Positions 1-9,641 are shown, numbered from the stretch's first letter. The stretch: DNA of 36,726 nucleotides from Flavobacteriia bacterium (GCA_030617765.1 JAUWUU010000004.1:1-36726), one strand, 5' to 3'. Notes: generated by a model from the letters alone, not told the origin. Made by a program: numbers and translations.

Positions 1-189
1 ACGTTTACTCTGTTTTACGGTTTCATCATTATCTGTAAAAGAATCAATATGTCTATGCAAAATAATCCCTAACTGAATTTCTTCTGAATATTTTTTATAG
101 GAACTTCCTTTTACAGCATCTGCCATAAAATTTCCAAGCTGTATATTTTTATTATTTTCTGATAAATAAATATGTGCTAAATAATTCAT
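1..189 (-). CDS. Acyl carrier protein phosphodiesterase-like (DUF479/AcpH family), N-terminal fragment cut by window edge
   Basis: Not in ORF track. Reverse complement from ATG at 189 reads [63 protein letters not shown], open to the edge; NYLAH / GNFxAD / LHRxIDxFTD pattern resembles AcpH. Confidence 0.8.
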   Translation of the reverse strand, partial: MNYLAHIYLSENNKNIQLGNFMADAVKGSSYKKYSEEIQLGIILHRHIDSFTDNDETVKQSKR

Positions 190-265
190 TTGGTTAAAGT
201 ATAAAAAAATAAAGGATATTGTTGATTTTCTTTATTACTTTGTATCAAAGTCTAAAATATTTGAA

Positions 266-1507
266 ATGAAAGCTACTAAAATTACAAATCCATCAATAAA
301 ATCAATCCAATTAGAAAATAAATACGGTGCTCATAACTATCATCCGCTTCCTGTAGTTTTAAACAAAGGTAAAGGTGTTTTTGTTTGGGATGTTGAAGGT
401 AAAAAATATTATGATTTTTTATCGGCTTATTCTGCTGTGAATCAAGGTCATTGTCATCCTAAGATTATCAATTCATTAAAAGATCAAGCGGAGACTTTAA
501 CGCTAACTTCTCGAGCATTTTACAATGACAAATTGGGTGAATACGAAAAATTTATAACTAGCTTTTTTGGATTTGACAAAGTTCTCCCCATGAATACCGG
601 AGCCGAAGCTGTAGAAACTGCTATAAAATTATGTAGAAAATATGCCTATGAAAAGAAAGGTATTGCTCAAGAGCAAGCACAAATTATAGTTTGTGAAAAT
701 AACTTTCATGGAAGGACAACTACTATTATTTCATTCTCAAACGATGAAGATGCACGTAAAAACTTCGGACCTTATACTCCGGGATTTATCAAAATACCTT
801 ACGACGATATTGATGCATTAAAAAGTGCAATAAAAAATACAAAAAATGTAGTAGGCTTTTTAGTTGAGCCCATACAAGGAGAAGCTGGTGTATACGTCCC
901 TCAAGAAGGTTATTTACAAAAAGCCAAAGAAATTTGCAAACAAAATGAAGTGCTGTTTATTGCAGATGAAGTGCAAACCGGTATTGCCAGAACTGGAAAA
1001 TTATTGGCAGTAGATCATGAAAATGTAAAACCAGACATATTAATACTTGGAAAGGCACTTTCAGGAGGAGCATATCCTGTTTCGGCTGTATTAGCAAATG
1101 ATCATATTATGGAAGTCATCAAACCCGGACAACACGGCTCAACTTTTGGTGGAAACCCCTTAGCTGCAGCTGTTGCTATTGCTGCATTAGAAGTTGTTCA
1201 AGAAGAGAAATTAGCCGAAAATGCTGAAAAACTTGGTAAAGTTTTCCGAAAAGAATTAACCGAATTCTCCAAAAATAATGATCTGGTAAAACTTGTAAGA
1301 GGAAAAGGTTTGTTGAATGCTATTGTAATAAATGATAGTGAAGATAGTTCTACAGCCTGGGATATTTGTATCAAATTAAGAGACAATGGTTTACTGGCAA
1401 AACCTACGCATGGTAATATTATTCGCTTCGCCCCACCTTTGGTGATAACTGAAATTCAATTAAATGATTGTATCTCAATCATTAAAAAAACATTTTTAGA
1501 ATTTTAA
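266..1507 (+). CDS. rocD: Ornithine--oxo-acid aminotransferase (class III PLP aminotransferase)
   Basis: 413 aa; [76 protein letters not shown]. Confidence 0.95.
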   Translation: MKATKITNPSIKSIQLENKYGAHNYHPLPVVLNKGKGVFVWDVEGKKYYDFLSAYSAVNQGHCHPKIINSLKDQAETLTLTSRAFYNDKLGEYEKFITSFFGFDKVLPMNTGAEAVETAIKLCRKYAYEKKGIAQEQAQIIVCENNFHGRTTTIISFSNDEDARKNFGPYTPGFIKIPYDDIDALKSAIKNTKNVVGFLVEPIQGEAGVYVPQEGYLQKAKEICKQNEVLFIADEVQTGIARTGKLLAVDHENVKPDILILGKALSGGAYPVSAVLANDHIMEVIKPGQHGSTFGGNPLAAAVAIAALEVVQEEKLAENAEKLGKVFRKELTEFSKNNDLVKLVRGKGLLNAIVINDSEDSSTAWDICIKLRDNGLLAKPTHGNIIRFAPPLVITEIQLNDCISIIKKTFLEF

Positions 1508-1548
1508 ATAAATAACCCCGAAAGCAATACTTTCGGGGTTATTTATTT
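1506..1548. terminator. Strong intrinsic terminator, probably bidirectional (rocD / fnr-like gene)
   Basis: 19-bp perfect stem AAATAAATAACCCCGAAAG / CTTTCGGGGTTATTTATTT with 5-nt loop CAATA, between convergent genes. Confidence 0.93.
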
Positions 1549-1592
1549 TAATGAATTTTTTACTTTTTACTTTCAACTTTCTACTTTAAACT

Positions 1593-2282
1593 CTAATACC
1601 CTTCAGTTAGATGTTGTAATTTAACTTTATCTTCTAACTTGATCCTTTTTCCTGTTAAAGTAATATAACCTTCTTTTTTAAATTCGGAAAGTAAACGTAT
1701 CGTAGATTCTGTTGCAGTTCCAATTGCATTTGCAATTTCTTCACGTGTTAAAGTAACGGCAATAAAACCTTCTGAGTCAATACCAAATATCCTTTCAAAA
1801 AACAACAATGATTCCGCCAATCGTTCTCTAACATTTTTCTGAGCCATGTTTGCTATAGAAGAATTTGCTTCATCTAAATCTTCCGCTAAAGATTTTGTTA
1901 TTTCCAATGAAAATTCAGAATTCTTTTTAAAAAGATCTAAGATATCTTGTTTTGGAATAAAACAAACATCCATTTCTTCTAAAGCTGTGACCGTTAAATG
2001 AGCAACCGAGTTACTGAGTAATGATCTATGTCCAACTAATTCTCCTTTACTAATAAACCTCACTATTTGTTCCTTCCCGTTTGGTGCTAATTTGGTTAAT
2101 TTACACTTTCCATTACGCAAACAGTAAACACCTTTTAGTGATGATCCTTCACTAAAAATAACTTCTCCTCTTTTTATATGTAAAGGTTTTTTATGCTTAG
2201 ATATATTTACCATCTCTTCTGATGGTATAACACTTAAAGAATTAATTTCTCTTATTAAACACTTCTCACAATTTAATGTCAT
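1593..2282 (-). CDS. Crp/Fnr family transcriptional regulator
   Basis: cNMP-binding-like beta-roll and C-terminal HTH (REEIANAIGTATESTIRLLSEFKKEGYI). Start preferred at MTLNCEKC (2282) over the listed 2309. Confidence 0.88.
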   Translation of the reverse strand: MTLNCEKCLIREINSLSVIPSEEMVNISKHKKPLHIKRGEVIFSEGSSLKGVYCLRNGKCKLTKLAPNGKEQIVRFISKGELVGHRSLLSNSVAHLTVTALEEMDVCFIPKQDILDLFKKNSEFSLEITKSLAEDLDEANSSIANMAQKNVRERLAESLLFFERIFGIDSEGFIAVTLTREEIANAIGTATESTIRLLSEFKKEGYITLTGKRIKLEDKVKLQHLTEGY

Positions 2283-2314
2283 ATAAAATATTTTGTGGTA
2301 AAAATACATAAAAT

Positions 2315-2328
2315 ATGATATTTATCAT
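2315..2328. promoter_or_regulatory. FNR/CRP-like operator candidate ATGAT-ATTT-ATCAT
   Basis: Perfect 5-4-5 half-site palindrome in the divergent intergenic region between the Fnr-like gene and ccoI. Confidence 0.6.
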
Positions 2329-2385
2329 TTTTTTATCTAAATAATTTAATTGAAATTTGACCCTTGTCTAAATCTATCAAAATAA

Positions 2386-4761
2386 ATGTCAAAGGAAACA
2401 TGTTACCATTGTGGAGCAGATTGCAATAACACTAAAGTTGTTTTTAATGACAAACCTTTTTGTTGCAATGGCTGTAAAACTGTTTATGAAATATTAAACC
2501 AAAATGAACTTAGCTGTTATTATGATCTTGATCAAACTCCGGGTACGATTCCTACTGAAATTAAAGGAAAATTTGATTATCTAGACAATGATGAAATTGC
2601 TGAGAAGTTAATTGAATTTAATGATGGAACTACATCGGTTGTATCATTTTTTATTCCAAGCATTCATTGTAGTTCTTGTATTTGGGTATTAGAAAATTTA
2701 GACCGTTTAAATAAAGGTGTAAAAAATTCTTTGGTTAACTTTCCAAAGAAAGAAGCAAGGATCAGCTTTAAAAGTGAAGAGATATCCTTAAAAGAAGTTG
2801 TTGAATTAATGACTTCAATTGGCTATGAACCCAATATAAGCATGGAAGATGCTGATTCATCAAAATCTAAGATCAACCGCACATTAATTTACCAGGTTGC
2901 CATAGCCGGATTTGCGTTTGGTAATATTATGCTTTTATCATTTCCGGAGTATTTTGAACTGGATGAATTTTGGTTAAATCAATACAAACCATTTTTTAGA
3001 TTTTTAATGTTTGCACTGTCTATTCCGGTAGTCCTCTATTCTGCAAGAGATTATTTTATTTCGGCATATAAAGGTTTAAAACACGGAATATTAAATATTG
3101 ATGTCCCCATTTCTTTAGGAATTCTGGTATTATTTACTAGAAGTACTTATGAAATTATTTCTCAAACAGGTTCAGGATATTTTGACAGCTTAACCGGTTT
3201 GATTTTCTTTTTATTATTGGGAAAAGTTTTTCAGCAAAAAACATACAGTTTTTTATCATTTGAACGCGATTATAAATCCTATTTCCCAATAGCAATTACA
3301 AAGATCAATAAAGACAATACCCAAACTACCATACCGGTTCATAAAATTGAACAAGGTGATAGGTTACTGGTCAGAAATGAAGAAATTATTCCGGTTGACG
3401 GAATTCTTATTAACGGTAATGCTCTCTTAGATTATAGTTTTGTTACCGGAGAATCTATGCCTGTTATAAAAAAATCGGGTGATAAGATCTTTGCAGGAGG
3501 AAAACAAACTAAAGGTGCAATTGAGATTGAAGTTTTACAATCGGTCACGAAAAGTTATTTAACACAACTTTGGAGTAATGACATCTTTACAAAGAATCAA
3601 GAAATAAATATTAAAAATATCACTGATACAATTAGCAAATATTTTACAATCATAATACTAGTCATTGCTTTTCTTGCCGGAGCTTATTGGTTCTTTGTTG
3701 ATAAACATATTGCTTTCCAGGTTGTTTCAGCCGTTTTAATTATTGCTTGCCCTTGTGCTTTGGCATTATCAGCTCCTTTTGCACTTGGTAACATGTTAAG
3801 GATCTTTGGTAAAAATAAATTTTATCTTAAAAATACTAATGTTATTGAAGACATTTCAAAAATTAACACTTTAGTTTTTGATAAAACAGGAACCATAACA
3901 ACCAATATAAGCTCCGATATTCATTATGAAGGTGAGGATATAACAAATGATGAAATTAAAAGTATCAAGTCTGTATTGCGCTCTTCTAACCATCCTTTAA
4001 GTAGAATGTTATTTGATTATTTACCCGATACTGAAACTGAAGAAGTTGAAAATTTTCAAGAAATCCTGGGAAAAGGCATCCAGGGAAAAGTTAATAATAT
4101 ATCTATAAAACTGGGTTCTGCTGATTTTGTGGAAACGCAAAGTGAAAAACATTTAAATACTTTTATTTATATAAGTATGGATGGCTTGTTAAAAGGAAAA
4201 TACATTTTTAATAATGCTTATAGAAAAGGCTTAAAAAGTACGATTAAAGAATTGGCATCACATTTTAAACTAGCAATCCTATCTGGTGATAATGCCGGTG
4301 AAAAACAAAATTTGAAGAAAATATTACCTCAAAATTCTCAAATTCTTTTCAATCAAAAACCTGAAGATAAATTAAAATATATCAAAGGTCTACAAAATGA
4401 CAAAGAACATGTTATGATGTTAGGTGACGGTTTAAATGATGCAGGAGCTTTGGCTCAAAGTAATGTGGGTATTGCAATTTCAGAGAATATCAATGTGTTT
4501 TCTCCTGCATGTGATGGTATTTTAGATGCGCGTGAATTTGAAAATCTTCCAAAGTTTATTGATCTTTCAAAAAAAGCTATCTTTATCATAAAAATTAGTT
4601 TTGTGCTCTCCTTCTTATACAACCTGATTGGTATGTATTTTGCCGTTACCGGAAAACTATCTCCAATTATTGCAGCAGTACTTATGCCAATAAGCTCAAT
4701 TTCTGTAGTAATTTTTGTCACATTGAGCACTAATTATATTTCAAAAAAATTATTATATTAG
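2386..4761 (+). CDS. ccoI: Heavy-metal translocating P-type ATPase, cbb3 oxidase copper delivery (CcoI/FixI-like)
   Basis: N-terminal CYHCGADC...CCNGCKTVYEIL metal-binding region, CxxC (HCSSC), CPC in ACPCALALSAP, DKTGTIT, GDGLNDAGAL; next to ccoS/ccoNO. Confidence 0.92.
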   Translation: MSKETCYHCGADCNNTKVVFNDKPFCCNGCKTVYEILNQNELSCYYDLDQTPGTIPTEIKGKFDYLDNDEIAEKLIEFNDGTTSVVSFFIPSIHCSSCIWVLENLDRLNKGVKNSLVNFPKKEARISFKSEEISLKEVVELMTSIGYEPNISMEDADSSKSKINRTLIYQVAIAGFAFGNIMLLSFPEYFELDEFWLNQYKPFFRFLMFALSIPVVLYSARDYFISAYKGLKHGILNIDVPISLGILVLFTRSTYEIISQTGSGYFDSLTGLIFFLLLGKVFQQKTYSFLSFERDYKSYFPIAITKINKDNTQTTIPVHKIEQGDRLLVRNEEIIPVDGILINGNALLDYSFVTGESMPVIKKSGDKIFAGGKQTKGAIEIEVLQSVTKSYLTQLWSNDIFTKNQEINIKNITDTISKYFTIIILVIAFLAGAYWFFVDKHIAFQVVSAVLIIACPCALALSAPFALGNMLRIFGKNKFYLKNTNVIEDISKINTLVFDKTGTITTNISSDIHYEGEDITNDEIKSIKSVLRSSNHPLSRMLFDYLPDTETEEVENFQEILGKGIQGKVNNISIKLGSADFVETQSEKHLNTFIYISMDGLLKGKYIFNNAYRKGLKSTIKELASHFKLAILSGDNAGEKQNLKKILPQNSQILFNQKPEDKLKYIKGLQNDKEHVMMLGDGLNDAGALAQSNVGIAISENINVFSPACDGILDAREFENLPKFIDLSKKAIFIIKISFVLSFLYNLIGMYFAVTGKLSPIIAAVLMPISSISVVIFVTLSTNYISKKLLY

Positions 4762-4800
4762 CATTTGTTAAATTATTGTTAATATATTTTTAATAAATTT

Positions 4801-4814
4801 ATGACAAATATCAT
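4801..4814. promoter_or_regulatory. FNR/CRP-like operator candidate ATGAC-AAAT-ATCAT
   Basis: Same architecture as 2315-2328; 51 bp upstream of ccoS and about 37 bp upstream of the G of a TTAATTTG -7-like element (4837-4844). Confidence 0.55.
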
Positions 4815-4865
4815 ACACTTTTTTTAATATTTTAACTTAATTTGATCTAACTAAAAAAATTAAAA

Positions 4866-5057
4866 ATGAATATAATCTACATGACCATTATTATAAGTCT
4901 TATAATAGGTGGTTTTTTTTTAGTTTTATTCATATTTTTAGTAAAAAAAGGTCAATATGACGATGTTTATACACCTTCAGTCCGTATGCTGTTTGACGAT
5001 GAAATCGTTGAAAAGAAGACTGAAAAAATTAATGAGAACAAACCAATTAATAATTAA
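4866..5057 (+). CDS. ccoS: cbb3-type cytochrome oxidase assembly protein CcoS
   Basis: 63 aa, single TM helix, then YDDVYTPSVRMLFDDE; between ccoI and ccoNO. Confidence 0.92.
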   Translation: MNIIYMTIIISLIIGGFFLVLFIFLVKKGQYDDVYTPSVRMLFDDEIVEKKTEKINENKPINN

Positions 5058-5070
5058 CTAACTTAATTTT

Positions 5071-7221
5071 ATGGAAAAAGAACGATTTTATTACGACGAC
5101 AAGATTGTAAAAATGTTTTTTATAGCAACAATTGTATGGGGAATTGTTGGTATGTCTGTTGGACTTATGGTAGCCTTTCTTTTCAATTTTCCAAATTACA
5201 TGGAAGGAATCTCATGGTTGAGTTTTGGACGATTACGTCCTTTACACACCAATTCTGCAATTTTTGCATTTGTAGGAAATGGATTTTTTGTAGGAATGTA
5301 TTATTCCATGCAGCGTTTACTAAAAACAAGAATGTATAGTGACTTCTTAAGTAGGTTACATTTTTGGGGATGGCAATTAATTATTGTTGCTGCTGCAATA
5401 ACATTACCTTTAGGCTATACATCTTCAAAAGAATATGCCGAACTAGAATGGCCAATTGATATTGCAATTACTTTAATTTGGGTTGTTATGGGTATCAATA
5501 TGATTGGTACACTGATAAAACGTCGTCAACGTCATATTTATGTTGCAATCTGGTTTTACATTTCAACTTTTGTAACCATTGCTGTGCTTCATATCTTTAA
5601 TAATTTAGAATTACCTGTATCTGCTTTTAAAAGTTATTCAGTTTATGCAGGTGTTCAAGATGCCTTGGTACAATGGTGGTACGGACATAATGCTGTAGCA
5701 TTTTTCTTAACCACACCAATGCTTGGTTTAATGTATTATTTTGTACCAAAAGCTGCAAATAGACCGGTTTATTCTTATCGATTATCAATTATTCACTTCT
5801 GGTCATTGATATTTCTTTATATATGGGCAGGACCCCACCATCTTTTATATACCGCTTTACCTGAATGGTCACAAAATTTAGGAACAGTATTTTCAGTAAT
5901 GTTAATTTTCCCATCTTGGGGAGGTATGATCAACGGTTTGTTAACGCTACGTGGTGCATGGGATAAAGTTAGGGAAGATCCTATTTTAAAATTCTTTGTT
6001 GTTGCTATTACCGGTTATGGTATGTCAACTTTTGAAGGCCCGATGTTAGCTTTTAAAAATTTAAATGCTATTGGTCATTATACTGACTGGATCGTTGCAC
6101 ATGTTCATATTGGAACATTAGCCTGGAACGGGTTTATTATATCTGGTATGTTATATTGGTTGGCAAAAAAACTTTATAAAACTGAACTGTATTCCACTAA
6201 ATTAGCCAATACTCATTTTTGGATAGGTACACTTGGTATATTATTTTATGCATTACCTCTTTATGTAGCGGGCTTTACACAAGCATCTATGTGGAAACAA
6301 TTTAATCCAGATGGCACTTTAGTTTATGGAAACTTCTTAGAAACAGTTACTCAAGTTTTACCAATGTATGCCATGCGTGCTTTTGGAGGTTCTTTATATA
6401 TAACAGGATTTATTTTATTGGCATACAATATTGTAAAAACTGCCAAAGCAGGAAGTCCGGTTGAAGATGAATTGGCAGAAGCTGCTCCACTTAAGAAAAT
6501 TTCTCCATCGAGAGTTGAAGGTGAAAAATGGCATTCATGGTTAGAAAGACGCACAGTTTTATTTACTATTTGGGCAACAGTAGCCATTCTTATTGGTGGT
6601 GCTGTAGAAATTATACCATTAATTGTAATAAAATCCAATGTGCCTACAATAACTTCAGTTAAACCATATACACCACTTGAGTTAGAGGGTAGAGATATTT
6701 ACATCCGGGAAGGTTGTAACAACTGTCACTCTCAAATGATTCGACCATTCCGTTCAGAGGTTGAACGCTATGGAGAATATTCAAAAGTAGGTGAATTTGT
6801 TTACGATCATCCTTTCTTATGGGGTTCTCGTAGAACAGGTCCAGATTTACATCGAATTGGTGGTAAATATAATGACAACTGGCATTTTAATCATATGCTA
6901 GATCCTAGATTAACATCTCCCGGTTCTATCATGCCTCAATATCCATGGTTACTTAAAGATGATTTAGACATTTCTAATACTGTTAACAAATTAAGTGCTA
7001 TGGTGACATTAGGAGTGCCTTATACACAACATGAATTAGATAAAGCTGTGTATTTGTTAAAAAATCAAGCAGCTGAAATTGAAAAGAATTTAGGTCAAGA
7101 TCCTGAATTTGTTAAGAATTACGGAGATGCCAACATGAAAGACAAAGAAATTGTTGCATTGATTGCATATTTACAAAGATTAGGAACAGATATAAAAGCT
7201 GGAGAGACAGCTCAAAATTAA
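5071..7221 (+). CDS. ccoNO: Fused cytochrome c oxidase cbb3-type subunits I/II (CcoN-CcoO)
   Basis: 716 aa; N-terminal CcoN (RPLHTNSAIFAFVGNGFF, WWYGHNAVAFFLT, DWIVAHVHIGTLAWNG) and C-terminal CcoO cytochrome c (EGCNNCHSQMIRPFRSEVERYGEYS...RRTGPDLHRIGGKY). Confidence 0.96.
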   Translation: MEKERFYYDDKIVKMFFIATIVWGIVGMSVGLMVAFLFNFPNYMEGISWLSFGRLRPLHTNSAIFAFVGNGFFVGMYYSMQRLLKTRMYSDFLSRLHFWGWQLIIVAAAITLPLGYTSSKEYAELEWPIDIAITLIWVVMGINMIGTLIKRRQRHIYVAIWFYISTFVTIAVLHIFNNLELPVSAFKSYSVYAGVQDALVQWWYGHNAVAFFLTTPMLGLMYYFVPKAANRPVYSYRLSIIHFWSLIFLYIWAGPHHLLYTALPEWSQNLGTVFSVMLIFPSWGGMINGLLTLRGAWDKVREDPILKFFVVAITGYGMSTFEGPMLAFKNLNAIGHYTDWIVAHVHIGTLAWNGFIISGMLYWLAKKLYKTELYSTKLANTHFWIGTLGILFYALPLYVAGFTQASMWKQFNPDGTLVYGNFLETVTQVLPMYAMRAFGGSLYITGFILLAYNIVKTAKAGSPVEDELAEAAPLKKISPSRVEGEKWHSWLERRTVLFTIWATVAILIGGAVEIIPLIVIKSNVPTITSVKPYTPLELEGRDIYIREGCNNCHSQMIRPFRSEVERYGEYSKVGEFVYDHPFLWGSRRTGPDLHRIGGKYNDNWHFNHMLDPRLTSPGSIMPQYPWLLKDDLDISNTVNKLSAMVTLGVPYTQHELDKAVYLLKNQAAEIEKNLGQDPEFVKNYGDANMKDKEIVALIAYLQRLGTDIKAGETAQN

Positions 7222-7224
7222 TTT

Positions 7225-7395
7225 ATGATACGATATATAAAACATACTTTTGATTTAATTTCGGGGGTTGAAATTTACCCCATCATTTCTTTATTAATAT
7301 TCTTTACTTTATTTATATTGGTACTTTTATATGTTTTTAAAATTCCTAAGAAAAATATTGAAGAGATGAGTAATTTACCTTTAGATAACGAATAA
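7225..7395 (+). CDS. ccoQ: CcoQ/FixQ-like small membrane subunit of cbb3 oxidase
   Basis: Below the ORF-track size cutoff. Translates to MIRYIKHTFDLISGVEIYPIISLLIFFTLFILVLLYVFKIPKKNIEEMSNLPLDNE (56 aa), one TM helix, between ccoNO and ccoP. Confidence 0.85.
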   Translation: MIRYIKHTFDLISGVEIYPIISLLIFFTLFILVLLYVFKIPKKNIEEMSNLPLDNE

Positions 7396-7405
7396 AAAAG
7401 AACTC

Positions 7406-8044
7406 ATGAACGATAAAAAACAACAATCCGGCTGGGAAAAATTCATACAATCAATGACCAAAGCCAATGAACTTGGCAAGGAAGAAGATATAATGATGGA
7501 CCATGATTATGATGGGATCAAAGAATTAGATAATGTTCTACCACCTTGGTGGACTGCAGGTTTTATTATAACGATAATTATTTCAGTATTTTATTATACA
7601 CAAGTATTTTTTAACAGCGAACATTATCTGCAAGAAAATGAATATAATAATGAAGTAGCTCAAGCTCAAGAAGAAATTGAAGCTTATAAATTAGCTAACC
7701 CTGAATTATTTAAAACAGATGTATCATTATTAACAGATGATGCTAGTTTAGCAGAAGGGAAAAAAGTATTTGGCACCTATTGTGTTGCATGTCATATGGC
7801 AGATGGCGGAGGCGGTATTGGTCCAAACCTAACCGATGACAAATGGATATTAGGTGGTGGTATGGAAAAAATTTACCACACAGTATCAGAAGGTGGCCGT
7901 CCGGGAAAAGGTATGGTTGCCTGGAAAGCATCTCTAAGTGCTGAACAACGTCAACAAGTATCAAGTTATCTAATTACTCTTCAAGGTACAACGGCTGCAA
8001 ATCCAAAAGCACCTGAAGGAGATATTACTTGGAGTAAACAGTAA
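7406..8044 (+). CDS. ccoP: cbb3-type cytochrome c oxidase subunit III (CcoP), single heme c site
   Basis: N-terminal LDNVLPPWWTAGFIITIIISVFYYTQVFF and a single CVACH motif (GKKVFGTYCVACHMADGGGGIGPNLTD). Confidence 0.93.
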   Translation: MNDKKQQSGWEKFIQSMTKANELGKEEDIMMDHDYDGIKELDNVLPPWWTAGFIITIIISVFYYTQVFFNSEHYLQENEYNNEVAQAQEEIEAYKLANPELFKTDVSLLTDDASLAEGKKVFGTYCVACHMADGGGGIGPNLTDDKWILGGGMEKIYHTVSEGGRPGKGMVAWKASLSAEQRQQVSSYLITLQGTTAANPKAPEGDITWSKQ

Positions 8045-8103
8045 TTTACACCTCATTTCTTCGAAGTGTATTACTGTGTTTTTGATTTTTTTAGTTAGTA
8101 GTA

Positions 8104-8148
8104 GAAAAGGCTATTTTTGTTATTATTTAACAAGATAGCCTTTTCAAA
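8104..8148 (+). terminator. Intrinsic terminator between ccoP and ccoG
   Basis: GAAAAGGCTAT / ATAGCCTTTTC (11 bp) extended by inner TTGTTA / TAACAA. Confidence 0.7.
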
Positions 8149-8166
8149 GTTTTTAAATTTAATCTA

Positions 8167-9588
8167 ATGTCACTAATGTCACAGGAAAATGAAAGTTTTA
8201 GAGATTCAATTGGAACAATTGATGAAGAGGGTCACAGGAATTATATCCATCCAAAAAAACCAAAAGGTAAATTTACCAATTACCGTAATTTTGTAGGTTG
8301 GATCTTATTGGCCATTTTTATTGCCTCTCCATTTATTAAAATTAATGGAAATCAGTTTTTATTATTTAATGTTTTAGATCGTAAATTTAATATTTTCGGA
8401 CAACCATTTTGGCCTCAAGACTTTTATCTTTTAGTTCTCTCTTTGTTGGTAGGTGTTGTATTTATAATTTTATTTACCGTAATTTTTGGTAGAATTTTTT
8501 GTGGGTGGATTTGTCCGCAAACCATATTTATGGAACATGTATTTAGAAAAATTGAATATGCCATTGATGGTGATAGAGCCAAACAAATAAAATTATCAAA
8601 ACAATCCTGGAATGCTGAAAAAATATTTAAACGAACTTTAAAATGGGTAGTATTTTTTCTAGTATCATTCTTTTTTGCCAATATCTTTTTAGCTTATGTT
8701 ATTGGTAGTGATGTTTTAATAGAATATATTAAAGACGGGCCTTCAGAACATATGGGCTTACTTATAAACCTTATAATTTTTTCATTTACTTTTCTATTTA
8801 TTTTTGCCTGGTTTAGAGAGCAAGTATGTATTATTGCTTGCCCTTATGGCCGTTTACAAGGTGCTTTATTAGATAAGAAATCTATTGTGGTGGCCTATGA
8901 CTACGTAAGAGGAGAAAGCCAAACTGGCCGAAATAAATTACATAAAAATGAAGATCGAGCTGAGAAAGGCTATGGTGATTGTATTGATTGTAAACAGTGT
9001 GTTGTTGTTTGCCCAACAGGTATTGATATAAGAAATGGTACACAACTGGAATGTATCAACTGCACGGCTTGTATAGATGCTTGCGATGCAATAATGGATA
9101 AAACAGGATTTGATAAAGGATTAATCAGATATGCTTCTGAGAATAATATCGCCGAAGGTGAACAATTTAAATTTACACCAAGAATCATTAGCTATACAAT
9201 AGTTTTAGGAATTTTAATTACTGTTCTGGTTGCATTGTTGTTTTCAAGAAATGATGTTCAGGCTACTATACTGCGTTTACCCGGTCAGATGTATAGTACA
9301 AAAGGAGATACAATTCAAAATGTTTATACCATTAAAATGATTAATAAGACTAATGATACTTATGATAATCTTAATGTGAGATTACTTTCTCACAAAGGAA
9401 GTATCCAAATGATTGGAGGCAAAATTAATCTTCCAAAAATTGGTTTAGATGAAAAGACTTTGTTTGTTAATATCAATAAAAAAGATCTTTCCAAATCTAA
9501 AGAAAAAATAAAAATTGGTGTTTTTCAAAATGGTGAAATGATAGAAAGTTCAACAACTAACTTTCCTGCTCCAATCAAAATTAATTAG
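8167..9588 (+). CDS. ccoG: Cytochrome c oxidase accessory protein CcoG (FixG/RdxA-like 4Fe-4S protein)
   Basis: 473 aa; FCGWICPQTIFMEHVFRKIEYAIDGD, CIIACPYGRLQG, CIDCKQCVVVCPTGIDIRNGTQLECINCTACIDACD. Confidence 0.95.
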   Translation: MSLMSQENESFRDSIGTIDEEGHRNYIHPKKPKGKFTNYRNFVGWILLAIFIASPFIKINGNQFLLFNVLDRKFNIFGQPFWPQDFYLLVLSLLVGVVFIILFTVIFGRIFCGWICPQTIFMEHVFRKIEYAIDGDRAKQIKLSKQSWNAEKIFKRTLKWVVFFLVSFFFANIFLAYVIGSDVLIEYIKDGPSEHMGLLINLIIFSFTFLFIFAWFREQVCIIACPYGRLQGALLDKKSIVVAYDYVRGESQTGRNKLHKNEDRAEKGYGDCIDCKQCVVVCPTGIDIRNGTQLECINCTACIDACDAIMDKTGFDKGLIRYASENNIAEGEQFKFTPRIISYTIVLGILITVLVALLFSRNDVQATILRLPGQMYSTKGDTIQNVYTIKMINKTNDTYDNLNVRLLSHKGSIQMIGGKINLPKIGLDEKTLFVNINKKDLSKSKEKIKIGVFQNGEMIESSTTNFPAPIKIN

Positions 9589-9641
9589 GAAATCATACCA
9601 TTATTTGTATATTTAGAATCTTAACCTAAAACACAATTTAA

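Noticed and set aside
4455-4730. Listed 91-aa antisense ORF
   Set aside because: Antisense to conserved ccoI sequence; shadow ORF. Same reasoning applies to the other antisense ORFs (1198, 6351, 7743, 8424, 8970, 15025, 17559, 17847, 24628, 25671, 32872, 33322, 35092).
5136-5339. Listed 67-aa + strand ORF
   Set aside because: Out-of-frame inside ccoNO with no protein-family pattern.
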